DNA from: CAYRFQ01 sp964423615 | GTDB taxonomy: Bacteria > Planctomycetota > Planctomycetia > Gemmatales > Gemmataceae | Reading direction: 5' to 3' | DNA length: 64,000 nucleotides | Assembly (NCBI GenBank): GCA_964423615.1 | Contig: CAYRFQ010000014.1 | Span: 62,001-126,000, forward strand | Shown: piece by piece, positions 16,792 through 25,944 of the stretch | How the letters are laid out: each line of letters begins with the position of its first letter | Numbering within the stretch: position 1 is the stretch's first letter | Notes under the pieces: generated by a model | What the model was told of the DNA's origin: nothing | Database searches by the model: none | What the model saw: only the letters and a program-made list of their open reading frames with translations | Translations under genes and position numbers: made by a program

Positions 16792-18339
16792 ATGCTCACA
16801 AGCAAGATTCTCACGGCAATCTTCATCCTGGAACTTGTGCTCGCCAGCATGTGGGGAAGACGATTGCCACCAAACGAGCGCAAACCACTCTTTACCATCA
16901 GTAAGAAAACAACCTACGTCATGGGGCCGGTCGATAAGCAAGGTTATATCGACTACGTCACGGCACTCAACAAAGAGTTGAGTAAAGGCATCACACCGAA
17001 GAACAACGCCAACGTCTTGTTGTGGCGGGCCATGGGACCGCACCCAGAAAACGCCACGATGTCGCCGGAGTTCTTCAAATGGCTGGGCAAGAAACCGCCG
17101 GAGAAAGGAAAGTATTTCGTTTCGATCTACAAATATGGCAATCCCAAACACTGGACTTACGAGAAACGCGACAAACTTGCCGATCGACTCCACGACCACG
17201 CCATGCTGCGGCCCTGGACGCCGAAGGAGTTTCCGGCCATCGCCAAATGGCTTGCTGCCAACAAAACACCCCTCGAACTCGTGACGCAAGCATCCCAACG
17301 AACGCACTATTACAACCCACTCATTCCGCCAAAAGACAAGTCGGGAAACTGGCGAAGTTTGGTGGACGCTTTGCTTCCTGGGGTCCAGATCACTCGCGAG
17401 TTGGGACAGGCTCTCGTGGCCCGCGCGATGTTGCGCATTGGTCAGAAACGGTATCGAGACGCCTGGGAGGACTTACAAACTTGCCATCGGGTCGGTCCGC
17501 TTGTGTCCAATGGCGGGACTCTTATCGAATACCTTGTCGGCAACGCGATCGACAACACCGCCGTTGAGGCCGATTTGGTGTACCTTGAAAAAGCAAAGTT
17601 GAACACCAAGAAACTCAAGAGTCATCTTCAAGATTTACAAAAACTCCCGACGTTCCCGAACCCGTCTCGCAATTTTGGGCTTACCGAAAGGTTCGTTATC
17701 TTACAGTTCGTCATGAGTGTTGACCGCGGAACGGCATTGGACAATGGAGTTGGTGCCAACACAAAGTCTCGACCTCTCAGGGGTGTGGTGAACTGGGATG
17801 CAGGGCTCAAGAAGTTTAATCTTTGGTTCGATCGCCATGTGGCGGCGGTCAAGATGGCCGATCACAACGCAAGAGAAAAACAACTTGATCTTTTGGAACA
17901 CGAAATGAAAGCTCGTTTCGCGAAAACGCAAGGCGGTCTTCAACTGCTTCGGTTCTTGCAAAGCCCGAGCGAACGTGGGGAAGAGTTGGTGAGCATTTTT
18001 ACGGGGCTGTTAATGCCTTCGTTTCGGAGAGTCCTGGAAGCTCAAGACCGCTTGCGTCAGAGACATAGAAATCTACAAGTTGCTTTCGCACTGGAAATAT
18101 ATCACCTGGATAAAGGCAAGTACCCCACCAAACTCGACGCGCTCACCCCGAACTATCTCAACAAAATACCACTGGATTTCTTCACCGGCATGGGCTTGAT
18201 CTATCGCCGAACGAAGGACGGATATCTGCTCTACAGCGTCGGCAGAAATAGAATCGACGACCGAGGACGAACCACATCGGACGAGCCACCCGCAGATGAT
18301 CTCGTTATCCGCATGCCGAATACGACATCGAGGAAGTAA
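16792..18339 (+). CDS. Secreted or membrane-tethered planctomycete protein
   Basis: 515 residues from ATG 16792. The N-terminus is a signal peptide or anchor (LTSKILTAIFILELVLASMWG). The large central part is helical and rich in Lys/Arg, without a recognised catalytic motif. The last 110 residues (RNLQVAFALEIYHLDKGKYP, LDALTPNYLNKIPLDFFTG, then DGYLLYSVGRNRIDDRG) resemble the C-terminal part of type II secretion pseudopilin (GspG-like) domains seen in many large planctomycete proteins. An in-frame start exists at 16714; 16792 places the signal sequence at the N-terminus. It may be exported to the periplasm-like space. Confidence 0.7.
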   Translation: MLTSKILTAIFILELVLASMWGRRLPPNERKPLFTISKKTTYVMGPVDKQGYIDYVTALNKELSKGITPKNNANVLLWRAMGPHPENATMSPEFFKWLGKKPPEKGKYFVSIYKYGNPKHWTYEKRDKLADRLHDHAMLRPWTPKEFPAIAKWLAANKTPLELVTQASQRTHYYNPLIPPKDKSGNWRSLVDALLPGVQITRELGQALVARAMLRIGQKRYRDAWEDLQTCHRVGPLVSNGGTLIEYLVGNAIDNTAVEADLVYLEKAKLNTKKLKSHLQDLQKLPTFPNPSRNFGLTERFVILQFVMSVDRGTALDNGVGANTKSRPLRGVVNWDAGLKKFNLWFDRHVAAVKMADHNAREKQLDLLEHEMKARFAKTQGGLQLLRFLQSPSERGEELVSIFTGLLMPSFRRVLEAQDRLRQRHRNLQVAFALEIYHLDKGKYPTKLDALTPNYLNKIPLDFFTGMGLIYRRTKDGYLLYSVGRNRIDDRGRTTSDEPPADDLVIRMPNTTSRK

Positions 18340-18897
18340 CGCCAATACCGCAAGACAGCTTTCCTCTTTCGTCCACCGATGTAACCCAATTTGGCTGCCA
18401 ACTTCCCATCCTTTTGGTCTTGAAAGGCCATCCGGAAGGTAATTATGTGCCGCTTCTCCTGTGCAACTCTTACGTTCGTTATGCGTTGCCGAGTTTTTCT
18501 AATAGTATGATTTTGTCACATCAGATAGTGGACGAACGTACAAGCCAGAACGGGACCTCCGTTAAATAGGCACCTCGTGATTGAACCGCTCGAAGGGAAG
18601 AGACTCACATCAAACACGGCTCTCGCAAGATAATCGGACTGGCTTGTTGTTGATGAAAAGACCAACGTTCCCAAGTAGTAGAGAGGGCGTCTACTTTGGT
18701 TCATTGGTCGTACACACATCCATACGAATAAGCCAATAACTCTAAAATAGCCTGCCATGAGATCGCTTCGGTTTGAGAGAGATAGTTCGGATTTTGCACC
18801 CTTGTTCCTCCATGTGGTTTCTATTGAGAACTGACCAGATGAAGTAGCAGGCACATTCAGGTTGTCGGGTCCATCAGTGTGGCGTTCGTCCCGGTTC
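18340..18897. other. Non-coding region
   Basis: About 560 bp without a convincing gene. A 112-codon minus frame at 18516-18854 lacks any ribosome binding site or protein-like pattern. The right end runs into the palindromic repeat array starting near 18898. Confidence 0.4.
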
Positions 18898-19174
18898 TTT
18901 CAGCCCCGAGGGTAGTCGGCTAAACCATTGTCGTGTTTTTGATTTTCAGCCCCGCAGGGACGATAGATCCTAGCCGTGGGTGTGAACCCACGGGACTCAA
19001 AAAACCAGAACAATCACGACTCTTATTCATCCGATCGCCCCAGCGGCGTCACATCCTGGCCGTGTGCGTGAACCCACGGTGCACGGAGAGCACCGTTGTC
19101 TGTTCCGTGAGTTGACACCCACGGTTTCTTTTGGCCTTCGGCCAACCTCATCGTAGCCTGGTCAAAATGGCCGG
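18898..19174. repeat. REP-like palindromic repeat array
   Basis: Two related units begin with tcagccccg (about 18897 and 18946). The second contains ccgtgggt-gtga-acccacgg (18974-18993), a perfect hairpin. A degraded copy (ccgtgtgcgtgaacccacgg) sits at about 19062, and acacccacgg recurs near 19116. At 19131-19145 ttggcc-ttc-ggccaa forms another perfect hairpin, followed by gtagcctggtc. The last block resembles repeats at 32491 and 60686. Such extragenic palindromes are typical of REP/BIME elements. No transposase gene is nearby. Confidence 0.65.
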
Positions 19175-19526
19175 GTGTTTGAGCGTCCTGTACCAAAGGC
19201 CTCGGGCGACCCTTTCATGAGCCGCTCAGGTCTCAATAAAAACAACACGGAAGTTGTAGGCAGCCTCACGCTTCAAGGTTTCTTGACATCGTCCGAACAA
19301 CGGGCTAGGTTTGCCTAACCTGTCTTCTTAAATTTGCATCCTGTCACCGAGCAAGCAGCGAGTTTTCTACTCCCCAACTCAACGAAAAATGTTCGCAGTC
19401 CTCGCGTTCTGAAGCACTTTGCGCGACTTCCCCAAATCGTATCGGTCATTTCGTTATCTTCACGCCCAGAGGCAACCAGGGCGTGAATAAGGCCATCGTA
19501 TGGATTTACCTGTGAGGAAACTTTCA
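19175..19526. other. Upstream region of the GH5 cellulase gene
   Basis: About 350 bp with no credible gene. It should hold the promoter for the 19527 gene; no clear -35/-10 pair could be assigned by eye. Confidence 0.35.
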
Positions 19527-22082
19527 ATGTCTATGTCTTTCGCCCGTCAAAATGGATTGTCTCAACGGCCGTCTCGGAAGAGCACCAGCCCAAAACACCG
19601 AAATCGGACAACGTTGCTTCTCGAAATGCTCGAAGAACGAGCGATTCCCGCAGTGGACTTTCTGGTCAACAACGATTGGGGCCATGGGCTCCAAGCTCAG
19701 ATCACCGTCAACAACGACACGGGAAGTACTCTCAACGATTGGCGTTTGAGCTTTGAATACGATCGTCCAATCGCCAACATCTGGAACGCGGAAATCTTGA
19801 GTCACGATGGCGATGACTACGTCCTCGGTCCTGCACACTACAACGTGACGCTGGCGACCGGAGGCTCTGTAAACATCGGCTTTGTGGCCGGAGACGGAGA
19901 CGATTCTACTCCACAGAATTTCGACCTATCCGAAGCTACTCCTGATACAAACATCTCCGGGATTCAAGCCGACTTCAGAATCACTAACGATTGGGGCAGT
20001 GGTTTTACGGCTGGCATCACCATCACCAATAATGGCGACGCCACCGTTCGAGGCTGGGAGTTAGAATTCGATTTTCCCGCCAACATAACGAACCTCTGGG
20101 GTGGGAAAATCACCGGTCGCGCGGGCAATCACTACACCGTCGAGAACGCACACTGGAACGGCACAATCGCCCCGGGAAGTAAAATCTCTTTCGGATTCAA
20201 CGCACGCCGAGGAGCCCAAAACCCAGAGCCAACAAACTACCTCTTCAATGGTTCGCCCTTGGGAGACGGTCCCGGCAATCCCACTTTGCCGTCGTTGTCC
20301 ATCCAAAATGTCTCGATCCTGGAAGGAGACTCAGGAACGAAGTCCGCCAATTTCAAGCTCGTCTTGAGTAAACCCAGCAACGAAGTGGTCTCCGTTGATT
20401 ACACCACAACCAATGGCACCGCCACCGAGGGAAGCGATTACCAAAGCCGAGCTGGCACCCTAACGTTCACGGCGGGTCAGGTCACCAAAACGCTCAGCGT
20501 GTCCGTCCTGAATGACACCGTTGTAGAAGACGACGAGACGTTCTTTGTCGACCTGTCCAACGTCACCGGAGCAACTCTGGCGACTAACCGGGCGCAAGGA
20601 ACGATCCGCAACAACGATGAACCTCCTGTCGTTGTGCCCGAAGTTTCTGTTGGCGATGCAAGCATTATCGAAGGTACGGGGACAACTTCGTTTGGTCATT
20701 TTTCGACCCAAGGTAACCAAATCGTCGATGCCCAGGGACGATCAGTGAAAATCGCCGGGGTCAACTGGTTCGGAATGGAAACGCCCAACTACGCTCCTCA
20801 CGGTTTGTGGACCCGCGGCTACAAAGACATGATGGACCAGATGAGGGAACTCGGGTTCAACACCATTCGCCTGCCCTTCTCGAACCAACTGTTCGACAGT
20901 GGCAGCGTGCCCAACGGAATCGATTTTTCGCAGAACCCGGATTTACAGGGACTCACGGGTCTGCAAATCATGGACAAAATCGTCGATTATGCCGGCGAAA
21001 TTGGCCTGCGGATCTTCCTCGACCATCACCGCAGCGACGCCGGAGCCGGAGCCCAAGGCTCTGGGCTGTGGTACACGAACAAGTACCCAGAACAACGGTG
21101 GATCGACGATTGGGTCATGTTAGCCAGTCGCTACGCAAACAACCCCACGATCATTGGAGCGGACCTACATAACGAACCCCACGGTGCCGCGACCTGGGGC
21201 ACTGGTGGTCCGAATGACTGGAGACTGGCCGCCGAGCGGGCCGGTAACGCCGTTCTCGAAGTCAATCCGGACTGGTTGATCATCGTCGGCGGCATCGACA
21301 AGGGGCCGTCCGGAAATTACTGGTGGGGTGGCAATCTCTCCTCAGCTGGACAACATCCGGTCCGGCTGAACGTGGCCAATCGGTTGGTTTACTCACCACA
21401 CGATTACCCAGCTTCGATTTACCCGCAGCAGTGGTTCAACGACGCCAACTATCCAAATAACTTGTACGACGTTTGGGATGCCAACTGGGGTTATCTATTC
21501 CGCCAGAATGTCGCACCGATCATCCTGGGGGAATTCGGCAGCAAGCTCCAAACGACATCAGACCGTCAGTGGCTCGACACTATGACGAATTACCTCAGTG
21601 GAGACCTCGACGGCAACGGCACCTCCGACTTACAGGCAGGACAACAAGGCGTCAGCTGGACGTGGTGGTCCTGGAATCCCAACTCCGGGGATACAGGCGG
21701 CATCCTCAAAGACGATTGGAGAAGCGTCCATCAGAACAAGGTCGATGCCTTGAAACCGATCCAATTCGACCTGCCCGACGGCAACGGTGGCCCGACCACA
21801 CAGATTCTCACGTTCACTGTCAGTTTATCCCAACCAACGACAGTTCCGGTTACGGTCGACTTCAACACGTTTGATGTCACAGCCACAGCGGGAGTCGATT
21901 ACCGACCCACGAACGGAACTCTCACGTTTGCTCCTGGCCAAACGAGTTTGACTATCTCGGTAGTCGTCTTCAGTGACGACCTCGATGAAGACGACGAAAC
22001 CTTCACGCTCGAGCTATCGAATCTCGTTGGTGGCACATTCCTTGATGACCGGGCCATCGGAACGGTCTTGGATGATGATTAA
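19527..22082 (+). CDS. Multidomain secreted GH5 cellulase with CBM2 and Calx-beta domains
   Basis: 851 residues. The N-terminus carries LLLEMLEERAIPAV, the planctomycete LEERxxP sorting motif used instead of a classic signal peptide. Two CBM2-type cellulose-binding domains follow (about 43-140 and 145-245; each has NDWGxGxxAxITxxN). A Calx-beta domain lies at 257-365. The GH5 catalytic domain (about 390-750) has the acid/base in HNEPHG (Glu550) and the nucleophile in LGEFGS (Glu669). It should cleave beta-1,4-glucan outside the cell. The GH5 domain appears inserted within a second Calx-beta domain, whose start is at 371-388 and remainder at 758-851. ATG 19527 has a GAGG site; an upstream ATG at 19500 is possible. 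Confidence 0.9.
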   Translation: MSMSFARQNGLSQRPSRKSTSPKHRNRTTLLLEMLEERAIPAVDFLVNNDWGHGLQAQITVNNDTGSTLNDWRLSFEYDRPIANIWNAEILSHDGDDYVLGPAHYNVTLATGGSVNIGFVAGDGDDSTPQNFDLSEATPDTNISGIQADFRITNDWGSGFTAGITITNNGDATVRGWELEFDFPANITNLWGGKITGRAGNHYTVENAHWNGTIAPGSKISFGFNARRGAQNPEPTNYLFNGSPLGDGPGNPTLPSLSIQNVSILEGDSGTKSANFKLVLSKPSNEVVSVDYTTTNGTATEGSDYQSRAGTLTFTAGQVTKTLSVSVLNDTVVEDDETFFVDLSNVTGATLATNRAQGTIRNNDEPPVVVPEVSVGDASIIEGTGTTSFGHFSTQGNQIVDAQGRSVKIAGVNWFGMETPNYAPHGLWTRGYKDMMDQMRELGFNTIRLPFSNQLFDSGSVPNGIDFSQNPDLQGLTGLQIMDKIVDYAGEIGLRIFLDHHRSDAGAGAQGSGLWYTNKYPEQRWIDDWVMLASRYANNPTIIGADLHNEPHGAATWGTGGPNDWRLAAERAGNAVLEVNPDWLIIVGGIDKGPSGNYWWGGNLSSAGQHPVRLNVANRLVYSPHDYPASIYPQQWFNDANYPNNLYDVWDANWGYLFRQNVAPIILGEFGSKLQTTSDRQWLDTMTNYLSGDLDGNGTSDLQAGQQGVSWTWWSWNPNSGDTGGILKDDWRSVHQNKVDALKPIQFDLPDGNGGPTTQILTFTVSLSQPTTVPVTVDFNTFDVTATAGVDYRPTNGTLTFAPGQTSLTISVVVFSDDLDEDDETFTLELSNLVGGTFLDDRAIGTVLDDD

Positions 22083-22130
22083 TGCTCGCAGTCTATGCAC
22101 TGAGATTTGACAACTTGGATTCTGCTTTGC

Positions 22131-22189
22131 ACTAACCCGAAGCGACAGCGAAGCTCTCCACTTTAGGTCCCCGCTCGCGTCGGGTTAGT
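22131..22189. repeat. Imperfect palindromic repeat between convergent genes
   Basis: The ends actaacccga (22131-22140) and tcgggttagt (22180-22189) are perfect inverted arms, with further partial pairing inside (agcgacagcg with cgctcgcgt). It lies between the convergent cellulase and ligase genes and could also terminate transcription. A related element is at 40579-40640. Confidence 0.65.
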
Positions 22190-22279
22190 TCGAAAACACC
22201 GTAAGATCCCATCGCCTTTGCGACCCTTCTGTTTCTTACCCTTCTCCCCGCCAGCAACGAATCCACTCCGCACACAACC

Positions 22280-23302
22280 TCACTTCCCTCCTGCAAGTCG
22301 AACGAACGTCGGGAATCGCGGCTTTCCGTCGGGAGTGAGTTCCTGGTAGCGAAACGTGATCATGCTACCGATTTCCGGTGGAGCTTCCCGTTGTTTATCG
22401 GTGAAACCGCTCCCCACAGAAAACTGGGTCCCGTCTTCGAGTTCCACCTCCAAAGCACCCAGCCGACCCTTATGTCGGCCTTTCCCGGCAACATACCCAA
22501 CGACCTTCGCCTCGGCGTCGTGGAACGTCTTGACTTTCAACAACGTGTTGGACCGGCCCACTTCGTATTTCGAGGCTGGTTCGCGGAGCATCAACCCCTC
22601 ACCACCGAGTTCTTCGACCCGAACCAGTTCTTTCCGAAGGTGATCCACACCCTTACACTCGATGTGCTCGTGAAAGACGAGATGTTCTGTTTTGTTTTTC
22701 TTGAAGAACTTGCCCAGCCAGTCGATTCGTTTCTCAAACGGTTCGTCGAGCCCAGGTGCATCGAAAATGACGTACTTCACATCCTTCCACGCCTCGTCTT
22801 TCTGGTCCTTCCGCTTCGCGATACCGTTCATCTTGTGGAACGTCTTCCGATCGATCCAGAGTTCGCCATCGAGCGGCGTATCCGGCAGGCTTTGGATGAA
22901 CCAATCCGGCGGGATTTGTGGATTACCGAGCCGCGAGACGAGTTGCTTTCCATTCCAGTAAGACCGAACCCCATCGAGCTTTTCACTGATCCACCAACCC
23001 GTGAGGTCGGTTTCGTTCTTCCACGTTCCGGCGAGCAACAAAGGTGGTTTATCGTTTTCTTTCTCCTCCTTCGACTTCTTCGGCGGCGGAACGGCACTCC
23101 CGACGCGTTCGGCTTCGGCTTCTTCGCCCCGAAGTTTCCGCAGATGCTTACACGTTCGTTGTTCGATCGGAAGGGACTGCATCTTCCACGCCACGCATGT
23201 ACACGAATAAACCCCACCGATGTTCTTCAAAACATACGGCTTCGCTGCGGAGCCTTTCATTTCAACGGATTCGCCATCGGCCAAATCGTGGAATTTTGCC
23301 AT
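22280..23302 (-). CDS. ATP-dependent DNA ligase fused to an N-terminal SWIM zinc finger
   Basis: 340 residues. Residues 1-60 form a SWIM-type zinc finger (YSCTCVAW, then RTCKHLRK: CxCx(n)CxH). A short Lys/Glu-rich linker leads to a minimal nucleotidyltransferase core: motif I SEKLDGVRSYW with the catalytic Lys at about residue 108, motif III LDGELWIDR, motif IV GGEGLMLREP and motif V LLKVKTFHDAEA. An OB domain with SVGSGFTDKQRE and ITFRYQELTPDGKPRFPTFVR closes it. It joins nicked DNA using ATP and probably serves repair. The SWIM finger would aid DNA binding. ATG 23302 has a GAGG site. There is no neighbouring Ku or nuclease gene. Confidence 0.9.
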   Translation of the reverse strand: MAKFHDLADGESVEMKGSAAKPYVLKNIGGVYSCTCVAWKMQSLPIEQRTCKHLRKLRGEEAEAERVGSAVPPPKKSKEEKENDKPPLLLAGTWKNETDLTGWWISEKLDGVRSYWNGKQLVSRLGNPQIPPDWFIQSLPDTPLDGELWIDRKTFHKMNGIAKRKDQKDEAWKDVKYVIFDAPGLDEPFEKRIDWLGKFFKKNKTEHLVFHEHIECKGVDHLRKELVRVEELGGEGLMLREPASKYEVGRSNTLLKVKTFHDAEAKVVGYVAGKGRHKGRLGALEVELEDGTQFSVGSGFTDKQREAPPEIGSMITFRYQELTPDGKPRFPTFVRLAGGK

Positions 23303-23942
23303 GGGTCAGGTCCTCTTTGTGTTTACGAGGATTGGTTGCTGTGTGCTTGTGATTTTGAGTATACGCCCACAGCAAGTACGTGTGCCATGTCCGTAGTGAG
23401 AAATGCTGGATTACCAACAACGTACTTTGTTTATGTCGGGATCGCAAGCCACTCCTGGATTTGGTCAGGAGAGGCCGAAAACTCCAATAGGGGGCTCTTC
23501 TCGATTTTGGGATTTGGATTTGCCGGCAAATCGTATTTCCACTTGCCTCGCGTGTCCTTTTTTTGGACTGCAAATCAGTACACCCGTGCGTGTACCTGCG
23601 ACGAACATAACATTCCAAGACCCAAAGGCACACCCGACTACTTTTACCTAACCCAATCCTCCCTTGTATTGTTCCCCTCTCAACGGTTAACTTCTTTGAG
23701 GATTTCCAGTTATCTTCGTGGAAACACACGCGATTCCGCATATCTCTAATCTGGACGCAAGTTTCTGTTCGTTGTCGAAACTTGTTACAACGGACCCGAG
23801 AAACCGGAGTCCTCGAAAAGGCTTGAGCTTGAGTAAGTTTGAGCAACCACGATGAAAGTTGATTCGCCGGCAAGGAAGTCGTGTTTCCAACGAACGAAAA
23901 CGAGTCAACTCATACTTTTCCTCACACAGTGGGGTATTTAAT
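23303..23942. other. Intergenic region upstream of mqnA, with a dispersed repeat
   Basis: 640 bp between the divergent ligase and mqnA genes. It contains the repeat copy at 23492-23640, described separately. The remaining open frames have no protein-like character. Promoters for both flanking genes are expected here. Confidence 0.4.
23492..23640. repeat. Dispersed repeat, copy A, with a 16-bp perfect palindrome
   Basis: Positions 23492-23556 match 58369-58433 with few differences (both read ctcgcgtgt at the end of the block). Further short blocks match after an indel: cctttttttggac with cctttttctggac, and gaacat...attccaa...gcacacccga. The sequence gatttgccggcaaatc at 23517-23532 is a perfect palindrome; copy B has one mismatch in it. 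Confidence 0.7.
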
Positions 23943-24761
23943 ATGGAAAGACCAATCCGCATCGGGGCGGTCAATTATCTCAACACGAAACCACTCATTT
24001 ACGAGTTGGAAAAACTAGCACCCGATGCCGAATTGCATTTAGAATTGCCGAGCAAACTGGCAGATCAACTGGCTGAGGGCGAATTGGATGTCGCTCTCAT
24101 CCCGATCATCGAGTACTTCCGGAGCGGAACCTACAATGTCGTCCCAGACATCTCGATTGCGAGCAACGGCCCGGTCTTGAGCGTGACGCTCTTTTCGCGA
24201 AAGCCTTGGCCAGACATCCGACGGGTCGCCATGGACGTCGGTTCGCGAACGAGTGCAACGCTCACTCGCATCTTGCTCCAAACGAAACACGGCGTTCGTC
24301 CCGAGGTCATGCCGTTTCCGATCGACGCCGACCCGGAACAACTCGACACCGACGCCGTCCTTCTGATTGGCGATCGAGCCATGCGGGCCTGTTTGCCTGG
24401 TTACACATACGCTTACGACCTCGGCGAAGAATGGCACGAATGGACAGGACTACCTTTCGTTTACGCCGTTTGGGCCGTCCGCGAAGGAGTCGAACTCGGT
24501 CCGGTCACCGAGGCATTGCACGAGTCGAAACGACGTGGACAAACCAACGTTGGGCTCATCGCCCACGACGAAGCACCGCGTCTCCGCCTCGACGCCGGAT
24601 TCTGTCGCCGCTACCTGGCGAACATCATTAAATACGGACTCGGCCCGCGTGAACTTGCCGGGCTGCATCACTATTACATGTTGGCTTGCGAACTTGGACT
24701 TGCACGACGGGGGGTGAATCTTGAACTCTACGGTCAATCGAATCTTGTCGAAAGCTGTTGA
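23943..24761 (+). CDS. mqnA: Chorismate dehydratase, futalosine menaquinone pathway
   Basis: 272 residues, normal for MqnA. It begins IRIGAVNYLNTKPLIYEL, the family hallmark, and continues with LPSKLADQLAEGELDVALIP, GPVLSVTLFSRKP, AMDVGSRTSATLTRILL and the ligand-binding ALLIGDRA-like segment (VLLIGDRAMRA). It folds like a periplasmic binding protein and dehydrates chorismate to 3-enolpyruvylbenzoate, the first step toward menaquinone by the futalosine route. ATG 23943 sits where homology begins. The next gene, mqnC, overlaps its last 41 bp, so translation is probably coupled. Confidence 0.95.
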   Translation: MERPIRIGAVNYLNTKPLIYELEKLAPDAELHLELPSKLADQLAEGELDVALIPIIEYFRSGTYNVVPDISIASNGPVLSVTLFSRKPWPDIRRVAMDVGSRTSATLTRILLQTKHGVRPEVMPFPIDADPEQLDTDAVLLIGDRAMRACLPGYTYAYDLGEEWHEWTGLPFVYAVWAVREGVELGPVTEALHESKRRGQTNVGLIAHDEAPRLRLDAGFCRRYLANIIKYGLGPRELAGLHHYYMLACELGLARRGVNLELYGQSNLVESC

Positions 24762-25866
24762 TGGCGACCGACTGACATTCGAGGAAGGCTGCGAACTCTT
24801 CGAATGTCGCGACCTGGCCGCCCTCGGCCAGGCCGCCGACGCGGTGACACAACGGTTCCACCCAGAGCCGTATCGTACCTACAATGTCGACCGCAACATC
24901 AATTACACGAACGTCTGCGCTGCCGTCTGCGACTTCTGCGCGTTCTATCGCAAAACAGGCGACGCCGACGCCTACGTCCTCTCGCGAGAGGAACTCTACA
25001 AAAAGATCGACGAAACGATCACCCTCGGCGGCGACCAGGCATTGCTCCAGGGCGGCATGCACCCGAGCCTCAAGCTCGAGTGGTACGAAGAACTCCTGCG
25101 AGACCTGAAAGAACGCTATCCCGACTTCAACTTGCACGCGTTCAGCCCGCCCGAACTCTGGCACTTCCACAAAATCAACAAGATTCCCTTACGCGAAGTG
25201 CTCGGACGACTCAAAGAGGCCGGTCTCGGAAGCGTCCCCGGTGGTGGAGGCGAAATCCTCGCCGACCGAGTCCGTAAGGCAATGACCAAGAACAAATGCC
25301 TGACCGACGAGTGGCTCGAAGTCAACCGCGTCTGGCACGAACTCGGCGGTCGCTCCACCTGCACGATGATGTTCGGCCACATCGAGACGCTCGCCGAACG
25401 AATCGAAACACTCGACCGACTCCGACGACTCCAGGACGAAACCGGCGGATTCACGGCCTTCATCTGCTGGTCGTTCCAGCCCGGCAACACCGAGATGGAC
25501 CACATCCCACCGGTCGGATCGTTCGAGTATCTGCGAACGCAAGCAATCGCACGGCTTTACCTCGACAACATCCCGAACATCCAATCGTCGTGGGTGACGC
25601 AAGGTATCAAAGTCGGACAACTAGCATTGTTCTACGGTGCGAACGACATGGGCAGCCTGATGATCGAAGAAAATGTCGTCGCTTCGGCGGGCACTGTGCA
25701 CACGTTGTCTCTCGGGCAGATTCGCAACGCCATCCGTGAAGCGGGATTCATTCCTCGGCAACGAAATGTGTTCTACGAATATATCGATGACGAAGCACAG
25801 GCTCACGCCGAAGGGTTGCCCGAACCCGTGACGAACGGGTCGATGGCGCTGCCGATTGTGTCTTGA
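24721..25866 (+). CDS. mqnC: Cyclic dehypoxanthine futalosine synthase (radical SAM)
   Basis: 381 residues. The radical SAM cluster ligands are Cys66, Cys70 and Cys73 in NVCAAVCDFCAFY, preceded by YNVDRNINYTN as in MqnC. Later hallmarks are LLQGGMHPSL, GLGSVPGGGGEIL and WSFQPGNTEMD. It cyclises dehypoxanthine futalosine, the third step of the pathway. It starts with TTG at 24721 behind a GGGGGTG stretch, inside the end of mqnA. No closer ATG is available without losing conserved sequence. A terminator-like hairpin follows at 25895. The partner MqnE gene is at 47976 and no mqnB or mqnD was seen in the window. Confidence 0.93.
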   Translation: MNSTVNRILSKAVDGDRLTFEEGCELFECRDLAALGQAADAVTQRFHPEPYRTYNVDRNINYTNVCAAVCDFCAFYRKTGDADAYVLSREELYKKIDETITLGGDQALLQGGMHPSLKLEWYEELLRDLKERYPDFNLHAFSPPELWHFHKINKIPLREVLGRLKEAGLGSVPGGGGEILADRVRKAMTKNKCLTDEWLEVNRVWHELGGRSTCTMMFGHIETLAERIETLDRLRRLQDETGGFTAFICWSFQPGNTEMDHIPPVGSFEYLRTQAIARLYLDNIPNIQSSWVTQGIKVGQLALFYGANDMGSLMIEENVVASAGTVHTLSLGQIRNAIREAGFIPRQRNVFYEYIDDEAQAHAEGLPEPVTNGSMALPIVS

Positions 25867-25894
25867 GACATGTGCCGCGAAAACGTTAAAGACA

Positions 25895-25925
25895 AACCCA
25901 CGACTTGTGTTGTGGGTTCTTTCTC
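25895..25925 (+). terminator. Probable terminator after mqnC
   Basis: The arms aacccacgac and gttgtgggtt (one mismatch) form a hairpin 28 bp after the mqnC stop, followed by ctttct. The T tract is short, so efficiency is uncertain. It lies just before the end of the convergent gene at 25945. Confidence 0.55.
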
Positions 25926-25944
25926 CCAAACGTGATGCAAGAGA

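Noticed and set aside
18516..18854. 112-codon minus frame in the long gap after 18339
   Set aside because: No ribosome binding site and no recognisable pattern.
22391..23749. 452-codon open frame opposite the ligase gene
   Set aside because: Antisense to ligase motifs and runs into intergenic DNA with no recognisable protein.
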